DNA of 64,000 nucleotides. Source: Stenocarpella maydis (taxonomy: Eukaryota; Ascomycota; Sordariomycetes; Diaporthales; Diaporthaceae). The position numbers and the translations under genes are program-made. The DNA lies in assembly GCA_002270565.1 (NCBI GenBank), contig NQMI01000060.1, forward strand, positions 186,001 through 250,000. The letters run 5' to 3'. The notes beneath the pieces were generated by a model. The model was not told the DNA's origin. It did not search any database and saw only the letters and a list, made by a program, of their open reading frames with translations. Shown piece by piece: positions 36,591 to 49,029 of this stretch; the first letter of the stretch is position 1, and each line of letters starts with the position of its first letter.

Positions 36591-37891
36591 ACAGGAATAG
36601 TGGGAGCGTTTAGTTTGTGTGTGCCTGCGTCCCTGCCTGATCTTTCCCTCCCTTTCCGTCTTTGCCTGCCCACTGCGCGCGGCTGCTGCATCTTACGAAA
36701 CGCTTTGCTTGCACACACCCTCCCATAAAAATACCGAGTAGCTTGGTACCTGGGTATCTGGGTACCTGGGTACGGGAGTACATTCCCCCCCCCACCCGCT
36801 CACATCAATCACCCATCCCTGTCGATTCCGTACCACGCTGGCGGTCGAGGAGGTGGGGCCCTTGTCCTACCTTATGTACCGAGTTACAACTCGTACCGTA
36901 CGGAGTACGTGCATACGGTGCCTGGGCCCTCCCGTCACACAGCAGTCGAGGTCACGCCCAAGTCAACGCAGTACTATGCTAGTAGTGTACATAGTAGTCT
37001 ACACTACCAAGTCCACCGGGCCTTGCAGGCTTACCAAATCTACCCAGTGGACCACAGTGCTGTTGCTGCAGGGTAGAGGAGGAAACAAGATAGAGACAGC
37101 GCATCCGTTTTTTTCTTCTTCTTTGCAGCCTCTCAGCCTGTCCCTCCCTCTCGCATTCCTCAAAATTCCTACCCCCCGGCCCGGCCGGTGCCTCCGCTAA
37201 CGGAGTACTCCATCTGATATTCATTTGAATCCCTGACGTAGCAAGGCCTGACTTGCCTGACTGGCCCGTCGGATATTTCTACCCCCCGTCTCTATTATAG
37301 GTTAGGAAACCCACGACAGCCGATCGATAATATAGATGCGATATATAGACGGGCCTAATCTCAAGCATCCTCGGCTTCTTGTTGCTGCACGGGCCATCTG
37401 CTCCTTCTATTGCGACCCACGACTCAGTCAGTCGGTCCCCGGAGATGGTGCACGTGCATTAAAGTCGGTTGCTTTTTGGCCACGCAGTGCATACTACATA
37501 TCTACTAGTATGTGCTCTGCCCGCTACGCAGCCTACCCTGCCACCATACACACACACCTAGACGTACTTAGACCTGTGGGGGAGCACAAGGCAACTGCAC
37601 CGCACCGAACGCAACCAGCTTCCCAAAAACCTCCCCCGCGTCTGTGAACCGACAGCACACGCAGGCACAGGCAAAGCAGGTACTTGTGCGGGTTGGTAGG
37701 AATCGACAGAGCCTCCGTACGTACATGCACCGTCCCGCCCGCATATCATGTACGTATGGTACAGGCTAGACAGGCAGGCCCGCCCGTGGTTGCACAAGCG
37801 TGGCGGGCATGATTCGTAGGCATGCATGTCTTGATTTTTAGCTTACGCGCCGTGCGATGTGACAGATTCGATCCTGCATGTCTGCATGCCG

Positions 37892-37913
37892 GGCTGGCTG
37901 GCTGGCTGGCTGG
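37892..37913. repeat. (GGCT)5 tetranucleotide run
   Basis: Five tandem GGCT units plus GG, seen directly; intergenic. Confidence 0.9.
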
Positions 37914-38923
37914 ACTTGGTCTGACCTGCATCCCGGATGGACGGACGTGCACCAGGAGAGACTTGTCTTATTTGTATGATGCAGTCGCTCTGCGGGAATC
38001 ACCATGTAAAGTGTTGGTTGTGCCCCTGGGGCGGAAAATCCTCCAACTTAATCCGTCGGTCTGCTGCAGTAGTTATTGGCGCCATTGTCATTCCGCCGGC
38101 ACCCTGAGCCCATCTGGGTTGGGATGACTAATTGATTATACTGTATGAAACAGAGCCAGGCAGGGCATACTGAGGTAGACTGGTCCTGGTTGAGCACTCG
38201 ACATGAACAAGATATCACGGAGCTGTGACAGACCGACATCTGGGGTCTTGGCTGGGTTGGATGCCGCCTTACTCAGACTCTGACCTCATGCAATGGCAAG
38301 ACGGGCGTAGCTGAATGCAATGTGCAGTGTGCAGTGTGCAGTGTGCACCGACAAGGGCCAAAAAGCAAAGGCTGCAGGTTTCAGGCTATACTTATCAACA
38401 GGCCAGATCGGGAAAGAGGAGGCGTGGCATTGGTTCTTGGGGTGCATGAACGGTGGCCGGTGGCCTGGCTGGTGGTCCTCGGTGTCGCAAAAGACAATGC
38501 GTGTGTGCAGCAGTTGGGGGTAGGTAGGTAGGCTGGGCAATTTATTGGCTTCTTTTTTCCTTCAGGGCTCGGAGGAGAAGATGGGAACATGAGTGATCGA
38601 CGCTAATGCAAGTGGCCTGTCCCGGCCTGTCCCACCGGCACGTCCAGAGAAACCTTAATAATAAGCCCTCCAAACAAACTTTGGCACAGCAAAGGGAGGA
38701 GGAAGGTGCACGGAGCGGCTTGGCGTGAGCTGCAGGGGTCGGCAGGGCAGGCGAGCTCCAACAAAAAAATCCGGCGAGGCTATCTTATCCACCTACCTGC
38801 CCTACCCACCCGTACATACATTTCCACGTCCTTCCTCGCAGGTGGCACCAGGCACACATCTCTCGCCTTTTGCTCTTGTTTCGTGCCCGTCATCCATCTC
38901 CCTTTCTCATCGTCATCGCCACC

Positions 38924-40198
38924 ATGGACTTCTCACTCGACATCAAAGAGAAGCACGTCGGCGCCGTAACGCCGCCCAGCTTTCCCCAGCCAAAGTCCAC
39001 CATCACCGGCTTCCCCGAGCACAAGAAGCGCACAAGAGTATCCGCATTCAAGAAGCAACGCCAGGGCGCCGACTCCGGTCCCTCCGAGCCTCGAAATGCC
39101 CCAACCATATCCACACAGCAGGCCCCGGCGCAAACTCGCCAACCGGCTCGCCCGGGCTCGACGGCCGAGCGCGCCGCGATCGATCGGGAGAATAGGGACC
39201 TCCTGGCCTCCCTCTCGCCAGAGCAGATAGAGGAGGAGCGGAAGGAGTTGTTGGACCGCCTGGACCCTAGCATACTCCAGATGCTCCTCCGGAGGGCCAA
39301 CCTCGACCAGCCGAGTGGGCCCTCGCCGTTCGACGAGCCCGCCGGCGCAGATGCCAACACCGCAGAGCCCCCGAGACCCCAAGAAACCCCCGCAATCGTG
39401 GTGGACGACACGAGCGCCCCCGAACAAAAAGAGAACAAGCCCAAGAAGTCAGTCCGCTTCGACGAGGACGCGCCACCGCCAGAACCGCCCGCCGACCTCT
39501 TCGACCCCAGCTCCGAGCCCCCACCACCAGCCCAGCCATCCTCATCGGCATCCGCCGACACCTTCGCCGCGAACACGACACACTTCCCCCACCCGAAGCC
39601 CCTCCCCGACCTTGACCCAGCTGACCCAGACTTCCTCGAGACGCTACACTCAAAATACTTCCCCAACCTCCCCGCCGACCCCTCAAAACTGGCCTGGATG
39701 GCCCCGATCCCGACCCCAGGTTCCGCTGCAGACCGGGAATCCCCCTACTACCCCGGGCAGCCCTCGCTGTCCATCGCCGCCCTGCGCTTCGACTTCAAGG
39801 GCCGCCTCGTGCCCCCCACCGCGAGCCGCGCCATCCCCGTGACCAAGGGGCTGCACCACCACGGCCTGGCCCCCGAGGCCGCCGGGTACACCATCTCCGA
39901 GCTGGGGATCCTTGCGAGGAGCGCCGTCCCCGCGCAGCGGTGCGTCGCGTTCCAGACGCTGGGGAGGATCCTGTTCCGCCTGGGGCAGGGCGAGTGGGGC
40001 GGTGCGAGCGGCGGCGATGGCGACGAACTCGCCAAGGGCTTGTGGCGGACGGTCCAGGAGGCCAAGGTCATCGAGAGCCTGCTCGAGGCGGCCGAGGTGC
40101 CTGAGGGCCGGGGGCACAGGGGGAGCAGGTCGTATGCGATCGAGGCGCTGTGGCTATTTGAGAAGGGCGGGTGGAAGGAGAAGTTCCAAGGGAGGTGA
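38924..40198 (+). CDS. RBA50: RNA polymerase II assembly factor, RPAP1/Rba50 family
   Basis: RPAP1/Rba50 helps assemble RNA polymerase II, acting at the Rpb3 subcomplex before nuclear import. A single exon encodes 424 residues. The RPAP1 N-terminal motif lies at about 81-125 (ERAAIDRENRDLLASLSPEQ followed by IEEERKELLDRLDPSILQML). The C-terminal motif is at about 283-350 (LRFDFKGRLVPP, then GLHHHGLAPEAAGYTISELG). The segment between them is acidic and Pro-rich. The compact size matches the fungal short form, not the much longer animal RPAP1. The start at 38924 has a perfect context (CGCCACCATGG). The same frame is open 18 codons upstream from another ATG, but that part would be leader. No intron is needed. 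Confidence 0.92.
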   Translation: MDFSLDIKEKHVGAVTPPSFPQPKSTITGFPEHKKRTRVSAFKKQRQGADSGPSEPRNAPTISTQQAPAQTRQPARPGSTAERAAIDRENRDLLASLSPEQIEEERKELLDRLDPSILQMLLRRANLDQPSGPSPFDEPAGADANTAEPPRPQETPAIVVDDTSAPEQKENKPKKSVRFDEDAPPPEPPADLFDPSSEPPPPAQPSSSASADTFAANTTHFPHPKPLPDLDPADPDFLETLHSKYFPNLPADPSKLAWMAPIPTPGSAADRESPYYPGQPSLSIAALRFDFKGRLVPPTASRAIPVTKGLHHHGLAPEAAGYTISELGILARSAVPAQRCVAFQTLGRILFRLGQGEWGGASGGDGDELAKGLWRTVQEAKVIESLLEAAEVPEGRGHRGSRSYAIEALWLFEKGGWKEKFQGR

Positions 40199-42964
40199 AC
40201 ACGACTGGATACTATGGGTGAGAATCTGCTGCCAGTCTGCCCTGCAACGGCGTAGATGTACTACTGGAAGCAAGCTGCTCAAAGCACGAGGACAAGGACG
40301 GTGGTGATCATGGTCCGCTTGTGATCCGCCATAAGGAGATACGTCGGATCTGCTGTGGACGGGCAAGGGCTACCCACTCGACCGGTAGTGACAAACTGAG
40401 CATTTCGCCCCGAGTGTTGCCAACTAGATTATGGCCAACCATGGACGGCACATGCCAGTCGATAAGGTTGGGGCCGCGGCTCTCCGCCCGGACTCGGCGC
40501 TGGAAATGTACCGAGCCGGAAAGCAAGACATATCAACTGTTTCCTTCGGGATTCATGCCGGCCAGGGGAAACTGAGCGCTCGCACCTCCCGGTTGCGGTC
40601 GCGCAATGCTTCCTCGCGCCGCGTGATGTCGGGTATGGGCCGTGTACGTTGGACCCTCGGTGGTCAGAGGGGCGTGGAATGTGTTGCCCACTGCGTAGGG
40701 GGAAGGAAGGAAGGGGGGGGGGACGTGATGGTCTGGGAAAACGTGGCATCTCGAACAAACATGTCGGATAATAAACACACCCCCTCGGGCCCCCGGCTCA
40801 TGAGCTGCGCAAAGGGACTCTGGGCTGCCCAGCCAGCACGTTTGGGCCGAGGCTGGGGGACAGCAGATAGTAGTGGCTAGGATAGTTGGACAGGGCAAGA
40901 CCCCCCCCCCCCGTCTTTGGAACCGAGTGAGAAGGAAAAGAAAACAAAAAAGGCCACACACAATTCGTCGACGTGATCAACAGAATGAATATAGCCCCAC
41001 GCACGCAATTCAAAACGCGTCCTCGTGGAGTCCGCCCGCCCGGCTGGCAGCACCACCGCCAGGCTAGGGCAGGGCAGGGCAGGGCGGCCAAGAGAAACGG
41101 CACATCAAATACACAAACTTCTCCCCTCCTTTTCGGACGATTCGTGGGCCAGACCGCCGACACCCCTGGACGTGGTTATTACTACTACAAACCAAGACAT
41201 TAACCACCTCCAGTATCCGGGTTTGGAAGGGGGGAGAGAAGAGGAGAAGAAGTGCACACCGAACCCAAAAGCCGTGAACCCCCTCGTAGCCGACCAGGAT
41301 GGGATGGGATGGGTGTGGGACGGGACGGGTCCTGGGCAGACCGTCTGGAAGGGGGAGGGGTTTGAAGTTTAGGGTTTCGGGTTTTGGGTTTTTGAGTGTT
41401 CTGGGCGGGTGGGCGAGGCGGGTTGGTGATGTGATAGACTTGTTAGTTGGGAGTAGTGGGTGTGGGTGTGGGTGCGGGTGTGCGCCATGTATCAGATACC
41501 AGCCAGCTTCAGCACGAGTGAGTGTGACCAGCCAGCGACCCCCCCCCCCCATTTATGGCGCCGCATTTACACACATACATATCACGCCTCGATCGAGAAC
41601 AAGAAAAGGAAACAAGCACGTGTCGCGAGCCCGGCCGGCTTAGCTGGTGGGCAGCAAGCCAGATGGGTTATTCTCGGAAGTATAGTAGATGTTTAGGTGC
41701 AAAGCCAGCATAGTCACTCACTTGTTCATCAGAGAGGAGAGCCATAAAATAAACAACAAGAGAGCAGCCCAGCAATAGGTATTTTTGCCCAAAACTTGCA
41801 AACTAGGGTTCAAAAAATCCAACATACATAAATCAAAAAGTGGAGGTGGTTATTTTCTCGCAGCATCAGACTTCCATGTTTGTCTCATCTATACCATGGG
41901 CAGCATACACATGAGGAAAAGAGAAAAACGTGAGCCAAATCGTCAATTCCAAGGGGAGGCGGGAAAAGAAGACGGTTGGTAGGAAGGAACGGAGAAAAAC
42001 AATAAGAAATTCCGAAAAAAGAGACATCATTCTCATGTCCTTGTCCCCCTTTCGCCCCTGGAAGTCCCTCCCAGTATGTAAAACCGCCCCGGAACGTCCT
42101 GTCCGAGATTTCCAACCCACGAAAAAATATCAAAAGAGAGAAAAAAGTCGCCAAAGAGTCGTCGACTGTTCTCGATGCCTTCCTTCCAAGCGTGAAAACT
42201 CGGGTGACCACTCGTCCCAACCCTTGATGTCCCTCGATTTGCACCACAAAACCCAAGATTTCAGTATGGGAACATTCACTATGCCCAACTATGCCCAAAA
42301 CGACGACCAAAAGTTCCACGAGGTGGCTGCATCCGGGTTCCTGGGTCATGAAGAGGACTGGCAAGGACTGATCAACTCCAATGCTTGCCATCTCAAAGCC
42401 GCTCATTCAAAAAGACAAAGAAAAAAAAATACCGACGCCCCCGAATCCGCCCACCCTCCCACCCCCTTGTGTAGCAAAGCCAAAAAGCCGCCGGTCCAGC
42501 CGAAGCATAGCCAGCCACCCATTAATGTGTCGTAATAACAACAAAGCCGAATCGAACGCCCAATACAGAAACATGTGGGTTGCAAAACCACCACGAAGAA
42601 GGCCACACCGAAAGAATTAGACATTGATAGAGGCTGTGCCTGATGGCGTGCCGCCCAAGGGGCGGGGGGCGTGCAGGATTGCAAGAACTTTGTCGGTCGG
42701 AATATATAGGGGACAAGGTCAAGGTGAAGGTGCAGGCGGGCGACCTGGAAAGACGGTGTTGCGTATAGGCGATGGTATCAAGGAGTATAAAAGTGCACGC
42801 CGTCTCCAGAACGCCGACAGTCCCTTGGCGATACATGATGTTGGTGAGATGGCAGAATGATCGATCATGAGATGTGTTGTGAAAAAAACGGGCCACTACA
42901 AGTGACCCGACCCTTCTCACCCTAGGATGCACGCAACGCCCAACGGCGCGTGATTATCCATTAT
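40199..42964. other. Convergent intergenic region, no gene seen
   Basis: Lies between the 3' ends of the RPAP1 and RasGAP genes. It contains a C run (about 40,901-40,911), a G-rich TTTAGGG/GGGTTT patch (about 41,368-41,396) and A-rich stretches near 42,120-42,150 and 42,420. The region next to 42,965 is probably the RasGAP 3' untranslated region. Open frames here lack any motif. Confidence 0.6.
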
Positions 42965-45482
42965 TCACCAACCCTTCTTCCGGGCGAACCGCTTGTTCAG
43001 AAGGGCGAGAACTTTCGGCACGTTGAACTGGACATACTCGAGGTCCAGCTCGTCCTGTCCATCTTTCTGCATCTCCAAGAGGTCGTCGAGCTTGAGATCG
43101 AGCTCCAGGAGGCCGCGGTTACGCCCTATGATGCTTGTCAGTAACAAAGTCCCCAAAGGCATCGGACGGTCTTCGGCGCTAGACGCGTTATACTTGCCCT
43201 TGTAGTGCAGAGAAATGACAAAGGTCCCTGGCAGCGGGCTTGTGAAGTTGAAATAAATGTTGGCCCGCCTGTTGTCCGGCACGTTGCTCTTCTGGATGAC
43301 CCCTTCCTTCTCCAGCTGCTGGTGCGTGAATTTATAGGGGCCGAGGACCTGCTGCTTCTGCTGTTTCCGCCGTGTACCCTCGCTTTGGCTGCGTACGTTG
43401 TGCAGATAGCTCTTGTATGTCTCCAGCTGGCCGACGAGATATGTGTTGTGATCGCGAATCGTCTTGTAGACCTCGTCGAGCTTCGATGTCTCCACAATGA
43501 CTGCGTCCTTGAGAGAGCCCAGGTGCTGCAGTTCCTGCTCGACCTCGTCTCGTAGTAGGCTGAACTGATCAGACTTGTCTATGACTCGCAGCTCCTGCAA
43601 CTGACTCAGGAGTTCCATGGCACGGATACCCTTGCGGACCATAACCGCATCGTTCCGAGATGTCGCTGCTGCATCGGCTATGCGTTCCAATCGGAGCGGT
43701 CTCCGTTGGACCGAGTTGTTTGATGGGATCGAACGCATGATCTGCACGAAGACATTTTTGGCCTCCATGAAGTAGATCTCCTCCTGGGTGATATCAAGCG
43801 CGGCGGTCAAGTCGTCCATGGCCGATTCCCATCTGCTGAACAGTGGCAAGTTGATCACACGGTTCTCCTTCCTGGGCACCTGTGGCGGGGAAGGCCCAAG
43901 CTCGGACATGATGATGTGTAGGTGTGAGTTTTCATCCTTGCAGAGCTCGTTCCGGTGCTTGTCAATGAGGCCGTGCATGGCATATATCTCGTTCAGGGTG
44001 ATGGACAGCTCGAGATCCTTCTTTGAAAGCGCCACATAGTTGTCCATCTCCAAGCTCTCGTAGAAGTCCTGCACGTCGCAGAGGTCAAGCATGAACTTGT
44101 TGATCCGTTCCTTGTTCGACTGGATAAACGGCTGAAGCTTGGCCATGTAAGGCTCCTTCGCATAGGAAGGCTTGTTGGCCAGATTTTGCAGCATCTTTGC
44201 GATCAGCGTCAATGTCCTTCTCGGGCGGTCCGCCGGGGTTCCATCTATCAGCATGTACGACTTGGGTGTGACGATAGCAGGGTTAATGAATCGCAGGAAG
44301 AAGAACCCTCCGATCAGAGTGCAAATGACCTGGTCGTTGGCGTCCGGGTACTTGCGCTTTGTCAAGCTGCGGATTTGCTTGCAGATCCACCGGATGCCGT
44401 ATGGCGCCTCGTCCAGACCGTCGATAATCGTAGAAAGAAAGCCGTTCGCGATTTGCGTGAGCATTGTAAGCCTCGGCTCAATGATGGCTTGAACTTGGGC
44501 ATTTTCCGCGGCCTGCTCAGCAGTGATGCCCTTTGGTAGAGACGGTGGAAGACTGCCCGTGTCCTGCTCGATTTGCTCGCACATCTTCTCGTATACCTTG
44601 AGGGGGTTGATCTCGAGATCCAGGTCGTGCAGCTCGATGAGGCCGTTAATCCTGTGTGCAAGCACCGATCTCAGGAAGCTCTGACCCGGCCCTCTCCTCG
44701 TGTATGTCGTCATCATCCGCGAAACAGGTGTGTTGGCGCGAAGCAAGGACGAGTACTCTGGGGTGTTGTCGAACTGGTATGTGAGGACAGACTGGGGAGC
44801 ACAAGTTAGCGCGGGCGACCGCTTGTAGTGTCGGGAGGCAAACCTGGAACATGGTCAGCAGCAGATGCTCTTCTCGGCTCTCGTACTGGTTTCCATAGAT
44901 TGTGAACATGACTGTCTGCAGGAGTGAGTCGATTTCTGACATGGACACCAGCCGGCAGAGGTGCGCAATATGCCTGGGCTCTGACTGCAAGAGAAACATG
45001 AGGGTGCCATATCTCTGTGTCTTGTCGTCATTTGGAAAGACACCCTCCTGAATATCTGTTGCGTCTTCCAAATGGCTGGCAACTTCGTTCTGCTCCTCGA
45101 GGGCCATGCGATTTTGAATCAGCAGGGCAATTCGGGAATCGAGGTACCGCACGTCCTTCTCAAGCACGAAGTTCTTTTTGGACTGGGAGGAGATCTTGGA
45201 CTTTAGGTCCCGAAGTATCTTCTGGGCTGCTGAGAGTAAGCCAGGGGACTTAAATCAGTACAAGCGTTCTTGGGACATACCTTTGGCAAGATCGTCTTCT
45301 ATTTCCAAGTCGGTCTCCTGTGCCGACATAGACATGTACAATGCCGACATGGAGTACCTTTTCGACTGGCGGGCTGACCGCGAGCCATCGTATGAGGACA
45401 TTGTGTTTTGGCGGGAGAGGGCCTGGTAGGAGGAGGAAGATGCGGTTGAGGCCCTGGAAGGAGTCTGCAGCATCACAGACAT
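42965..45482 (-). CDS. Ras GTPase-activating protein, Gap1/Sar1/GapA type
   Basis: This protein stimulates GTP hydrolysis by Ras and so switches off Ras signalling in polarity, mating and growth. There are three exons, 45482-45281, 45229-44844 and 44791-42965, with introns of 51 and 52 bp, giving 804 residues. The N-terminus (1-65) is Ser/Tyr-rich and disordered; a helical region follows (about 75-125). The RasGAP domain spans roughly 130-430. It has the arginine-finger block LLRANTPVSR (finger R214) and the signature FFFLRFINPAIVTP. A coiled-coil segment and the RasGAP C-terminal domain follow (about 600-760, with YKFTHQQLEKEGVI). There are no calponin-homology or IQ repeats, so it is closer to S. 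pombe Gap1 and Aspergillus GapA than to full IQGAP. The start at 45482 is the first ATG of the exon 1 frame; an upstream GTG is not a credible fungal start. Confidence 0.94.
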
Positions 45483-46361
45483 GCTCACGATGAAGCCCGA
45501 TGCCGTGTAGACAGGTGGATCTCAGGGGGAGCGGGCGAGAAAGCACCCGAGAGCTCTGGAATGTGTGTAGCAAGATGCTACAGGGCGCTGGGAAGGCGTC
45601 TTCAGGTGGCTCGCAGCGGAAATTAGACAATGTCTCGCAGGACTATAGGTAGTGTACGTCGTCGAGGGCTGGCGGCTGGGCGGGGGTGAGGGGGGCGCTG
45701 CGTAGGCCGCCGTTTAGTAGGTGGTGGTGATGTGCGTGTCTACCTATGTGCGCGTTGCCTCGACCGCTGTCGTTCAGGCTTTGGGCGCGCGTAGAATTGG
45801 AATTGCGGGGGTTGACAGCAATTCAACTTGAAAAGAAAGAAAAAAACCGGGATTTGAAAACCGATCGCAAGTGTGACGGCGTCTGATCGGGATGTTGACG
45901 AGGCGCCGGAGAGTTAGGCCGAGAAAAGTCGGCTCGAGGATGGCAGGACCAAGGTTGGCGATGGCGTTGGCGGGCGGTCGAGAAAGGGCAAGGGCAGTGA
46001 AAGTGGAACGAGATGGCCAGATTGGGTGGTGGTTCCTGTGCTGGAGGGGGCCCAAAGGCGCATGCGTTCGTTCAATGATCAGCGCGATTGACTGTCGACC
46101 AGCGAGCGCCCCAACAAAGAGGAAAAGCGGGACGTTATCACAAGAGGAACAGGGCCGTGCCGATCTGGATACGGTAGCAGACAGGCTGGCAGGGCGGACG
46201 AGAGAGATCGTGTGGTCGGCGTATGGTTGCAACTTGCTGGATTAGGCGCAGTGGGGCTTGCTGGTGGTGATTAAGAGGAGTTGAGGGCGGGCGGTGGGCG
46301 TATTGGCGTGCGTGTGGCTTCGGGTCGCCGTGCTTGCTCTGTGTTCGCCCGGGTTTTGTTG

Positions 46362-46386
46362 CGCTTCGCTTCGCTTCGCTTCGCTT
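46362..46386. repeat. (CGCTT)5 pentanucleotide repeat
   Basis: Five tandem CGCTT units, seen directly. Confidence 0.93.
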
Positions 46387-46534
46387 GGGCCTGGTTCGCT
46401 TCGAGCAAGGGAAAGGGGGTTCAATTGGTTGCGCGATGGAAGCAGAACGTAGGTGTGCATGTGGATCGAGTCGGGGAGAAGGTTGTGGGGGATGGGCGAC
46501 GGATGATTGAAGGGCGACTGCGATAGGTATGGTG

Positions 46535-46572
46535 GAGGGTGAGGGTGAGGGTGAGGGTGTGTGTGTGTGTGT
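46535..46572. repeat. (GAGGGT)4 followed by a GT run
   Basis: Compound microsatellite, seen directly, upstream of the RasGAP gene. Confidence 0.9.
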
Positions 46573-46685
46573 GGGTTGGGTTTGGTTTGGTGGATGACGG
46601 GTGAAGGGCGACTGGGGGGGGATGGAAGAGAGAGGGTTATTGAGAGAGGGAGGGAGGCGGTTAGCAGACTAGTGAGCAAGTACGG

Positions 46686-46736
46686 ACAGGCACAGGCACA
46701 GGCACAGGCACAGGTTCAGGCTCAGGCACACACGCG
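46686..46736. repeat. (CAGGCA)n hexamer repeat
   Basis: Tandem CAGGCA units with CAGGTT and CAGGCT variants towards the right end. Confidence 0.9.
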
Positions 46737-47077
46737 CGCGCACACACGGCAGAGGCAAGGCACCAGAGACATCGAGGGAGATGAGTGGATGAGCCAGTCC
46801 ACTTTCGCTCTGCATAGTGCTTGCTGGTTCTTCCTTCTGTTCTACTGTGGTCTATCTAGTCTACCTAGTAGATACTAGGTAACTGCCATTGTCCGTGCAC
46901 TGCCCTGCCGCTGCTGCTCTGCTCCTCTACCATTCAGCCAGAGTTACTGTGTGGTCTGCAGCAGCTCGAAGGGGAAGGAGGGATTGGAGGCGTGGCTGAG
47001 AAGGGCTAGCGTCGTAGCAGGGCTTGCGTGCAAGATTGTGAGCTGTTTCAGAGTACTCTGTGAGGGGGACGGGGGGA

Positions 47078-47078
47078 N
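47078..47078. other. Ambiguous base N in a G-rich tract
   Basis: A single N inside a long G-rich low-complexity tract, most likely an unresolved homopolymer call or small gap. No gene is affected. Confidence 0.8.
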
Positions 47079-49029
47079 GGGAGGGGGAGGGGGGGGTTGC
47101 CGCGAGGCACTCGTGAGGCTATACTGTATAGCGGCATCCTATAATATATTTCTGCCCAAGCTGCCTCTTGTGTGTCTGCTCATCTTCGTGCCCTGCCCGT
47201 CCGGTACATGACGGTAGAAACATACGACTCGATTATTGCTCTCCAAAAAACACGAGCACTGCCAGTGTGCTTCAAGGGTGACTCGTCAACCTCGGTCTCC
47301 CGAGGTTCCTCAAGGTTCGACCTCGACCCAGCTCAGCACAGCACAACCAACACACAACGGTCGGCATGATCCCGCAAACAAGGAACAAGACTCGACTCGA
47401 CTCTGTGCTGCGACTCTGCAACACGTGTCTCTCCTGTTCCCCTTTCTCTCTCTCCGGTATGGCCCCTGGTGGCCGCTTATATCTCAACACCTGAGACAGG
47501 TGCACCCTCTGCTCTGCCTTGCCCTCACTCCCTTGGTGTCCTCGCATCTTCATTTCACCGTCATGCTCGACAGCCGACGTGTAGACACGTCAAAATGGAT
47601 ACAGGACTGCAGTGCAATCCGGCTTGCTTGCTGCAACGACCAGGGGCACGCAGGCACATCTGCTTCAAGGTGGGGCATCCTTCCCATCGAAATGTTCCGT
47701 TTGGCGCTGGGCCAAGCGCATCTGGCCATCTTCAAGTTCGGACGACAGACAGCACACACTCATTCACTCATTCACTCAGCGGAGGCACTGGGCGGTATAC
47801 TATAGCACATGCATGCGTTCTCACCCCTGGCCCTGACGATCCGTGACGGAAACCAGACCACGCCAGACCACATTCATCCACACCATCCCGTCCGTCGTGA
47901 ATCAAATCACATCATAGCACACACAAACACACACACACGTAGCGCCACCCGGTTGCCTCAGATGGGGCTGTCTAGCCGTCGGCCGAAGTGCTCCTCTGGC
48001 TATCTAGCCAGCCCACAAGACGACCACGATAGGCCCGGCCAGGTGAAACGAAAAGGCCACATCTGGTTGTCCACATCGGCCCGCCCTCTGCCCATATCTG
48101 CATCAGCCACAGATGTACAGTATCCAGTAGGGCTAGGGCATTGGGCGTTCCAACATTAGAGGACACCGACGTTCTACGGGCCCCGGTGACGTCTCTGCTC
48201 CAGCAATATCCCCATGTCGTGCGGCTATGAACTCTATCCCTATATTGTGCACATCCGAGGACCCCCACGCAATTACACTGATTTTTGTGCCTGGTTGGTG
48301 CAGCAACATCTCGGAAGTCTCGGTTGCAACCTGTTTCTGTCCATGCGTTGGTTGCGTCCCTTGGGGGACTCGACACTTCTCTGGGCAAGTCAGGCCCGGC
48401 ATGGCCGTCAAGACAGGCGTGTTTGAGGATGCTGCAGGGGAGCATAAGAGATGGTGACGCGCATCTCGCTCTGACTGGCCTAGGCGGGCCTGGTTGGCCC
48501 GCGGCCAGGACCAGCCCGTCTTGGGAAAGCCGTTTCTGTCAAGAAACTCTCCGAGAGGTTCAACCACCGGCTGCCGCTAGCATTCGGTAAACTCTACCTA
48601 ACTTTCGCCTCTGCATTGGGATTGTCCTGCACGAACCACCCCGCCTGCCACTGCGATGCGCGTGCCAACAACGCCCAGCCCCTCACTATCATGATCAACA
48701 AGGTTCAGACTAGTAAACGACCGGCGCCCAACTTGGGGCCCTGAATTTAGCTCTGCCAAAAGTGCGTTTTGCGCGCTGGCGTGCACACCCGGAAATAATT
48801 CCATGCACAAACGGCTGCCGACCAACTTGTTCAGATGGCTATGGAGGACAATGGCCTGCCATTTTCGCAAATCGTCCACGAGCCGTGCGCCTTGTCTTGA
48901 CCAAAGCCACGACATCACTCACGTGTATATCCGTGTACTTCCCTTCACGGCGCTCGTACTCCAGTCAACGACATTAGTGGAGAAGTCGAGCGGCTGTTGG
49001 TACTGTAGTGTGCCGGAGGCACAAGTCAT

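Larger units (their letters stand above)
33990..38923. other. Long divergent intergenic region rich in simple repeats
   Basis: About 4.9 kb between the divergent Hpc2 and RPAP1 genes, holding both promoters. Low-complexity content includes an ACCAG/AAACC-type array (about 35,139-35,191), GACC repeats (about 35,581-35,601), CCAT repeats (about 35,795-35,809), a TA-rich patch (about 36,265-36,305), GGGT and CAG runs (36,548-36,590), GGCT repeats (37,892-37,913) and GTGTGCA repeats (about 38,322-38,347). No gene recognised. Confidence 0.6.
45483..49029. other. Intergenic region with microsatellites and an ambiguous base
   Basis: Starts with the RasGAP promoter. It contains CTTCG repeats (46,362-46,386), GAGGGT repeats running into GT (46,535-46,572), CAGGCA repeats (46,686-46,736) and an N at 47,078 in a G-rich tract. 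From about 47,200 to 49,000 I recognise nothing. Confidence 0.55.

Noticed and set aside
41368..41396. TTTAGGG/GGGTTT patch resembling telomere repeats
   Set aside because: Only one exact TTAGGG; the rest is irregular G/T-rich sequence.
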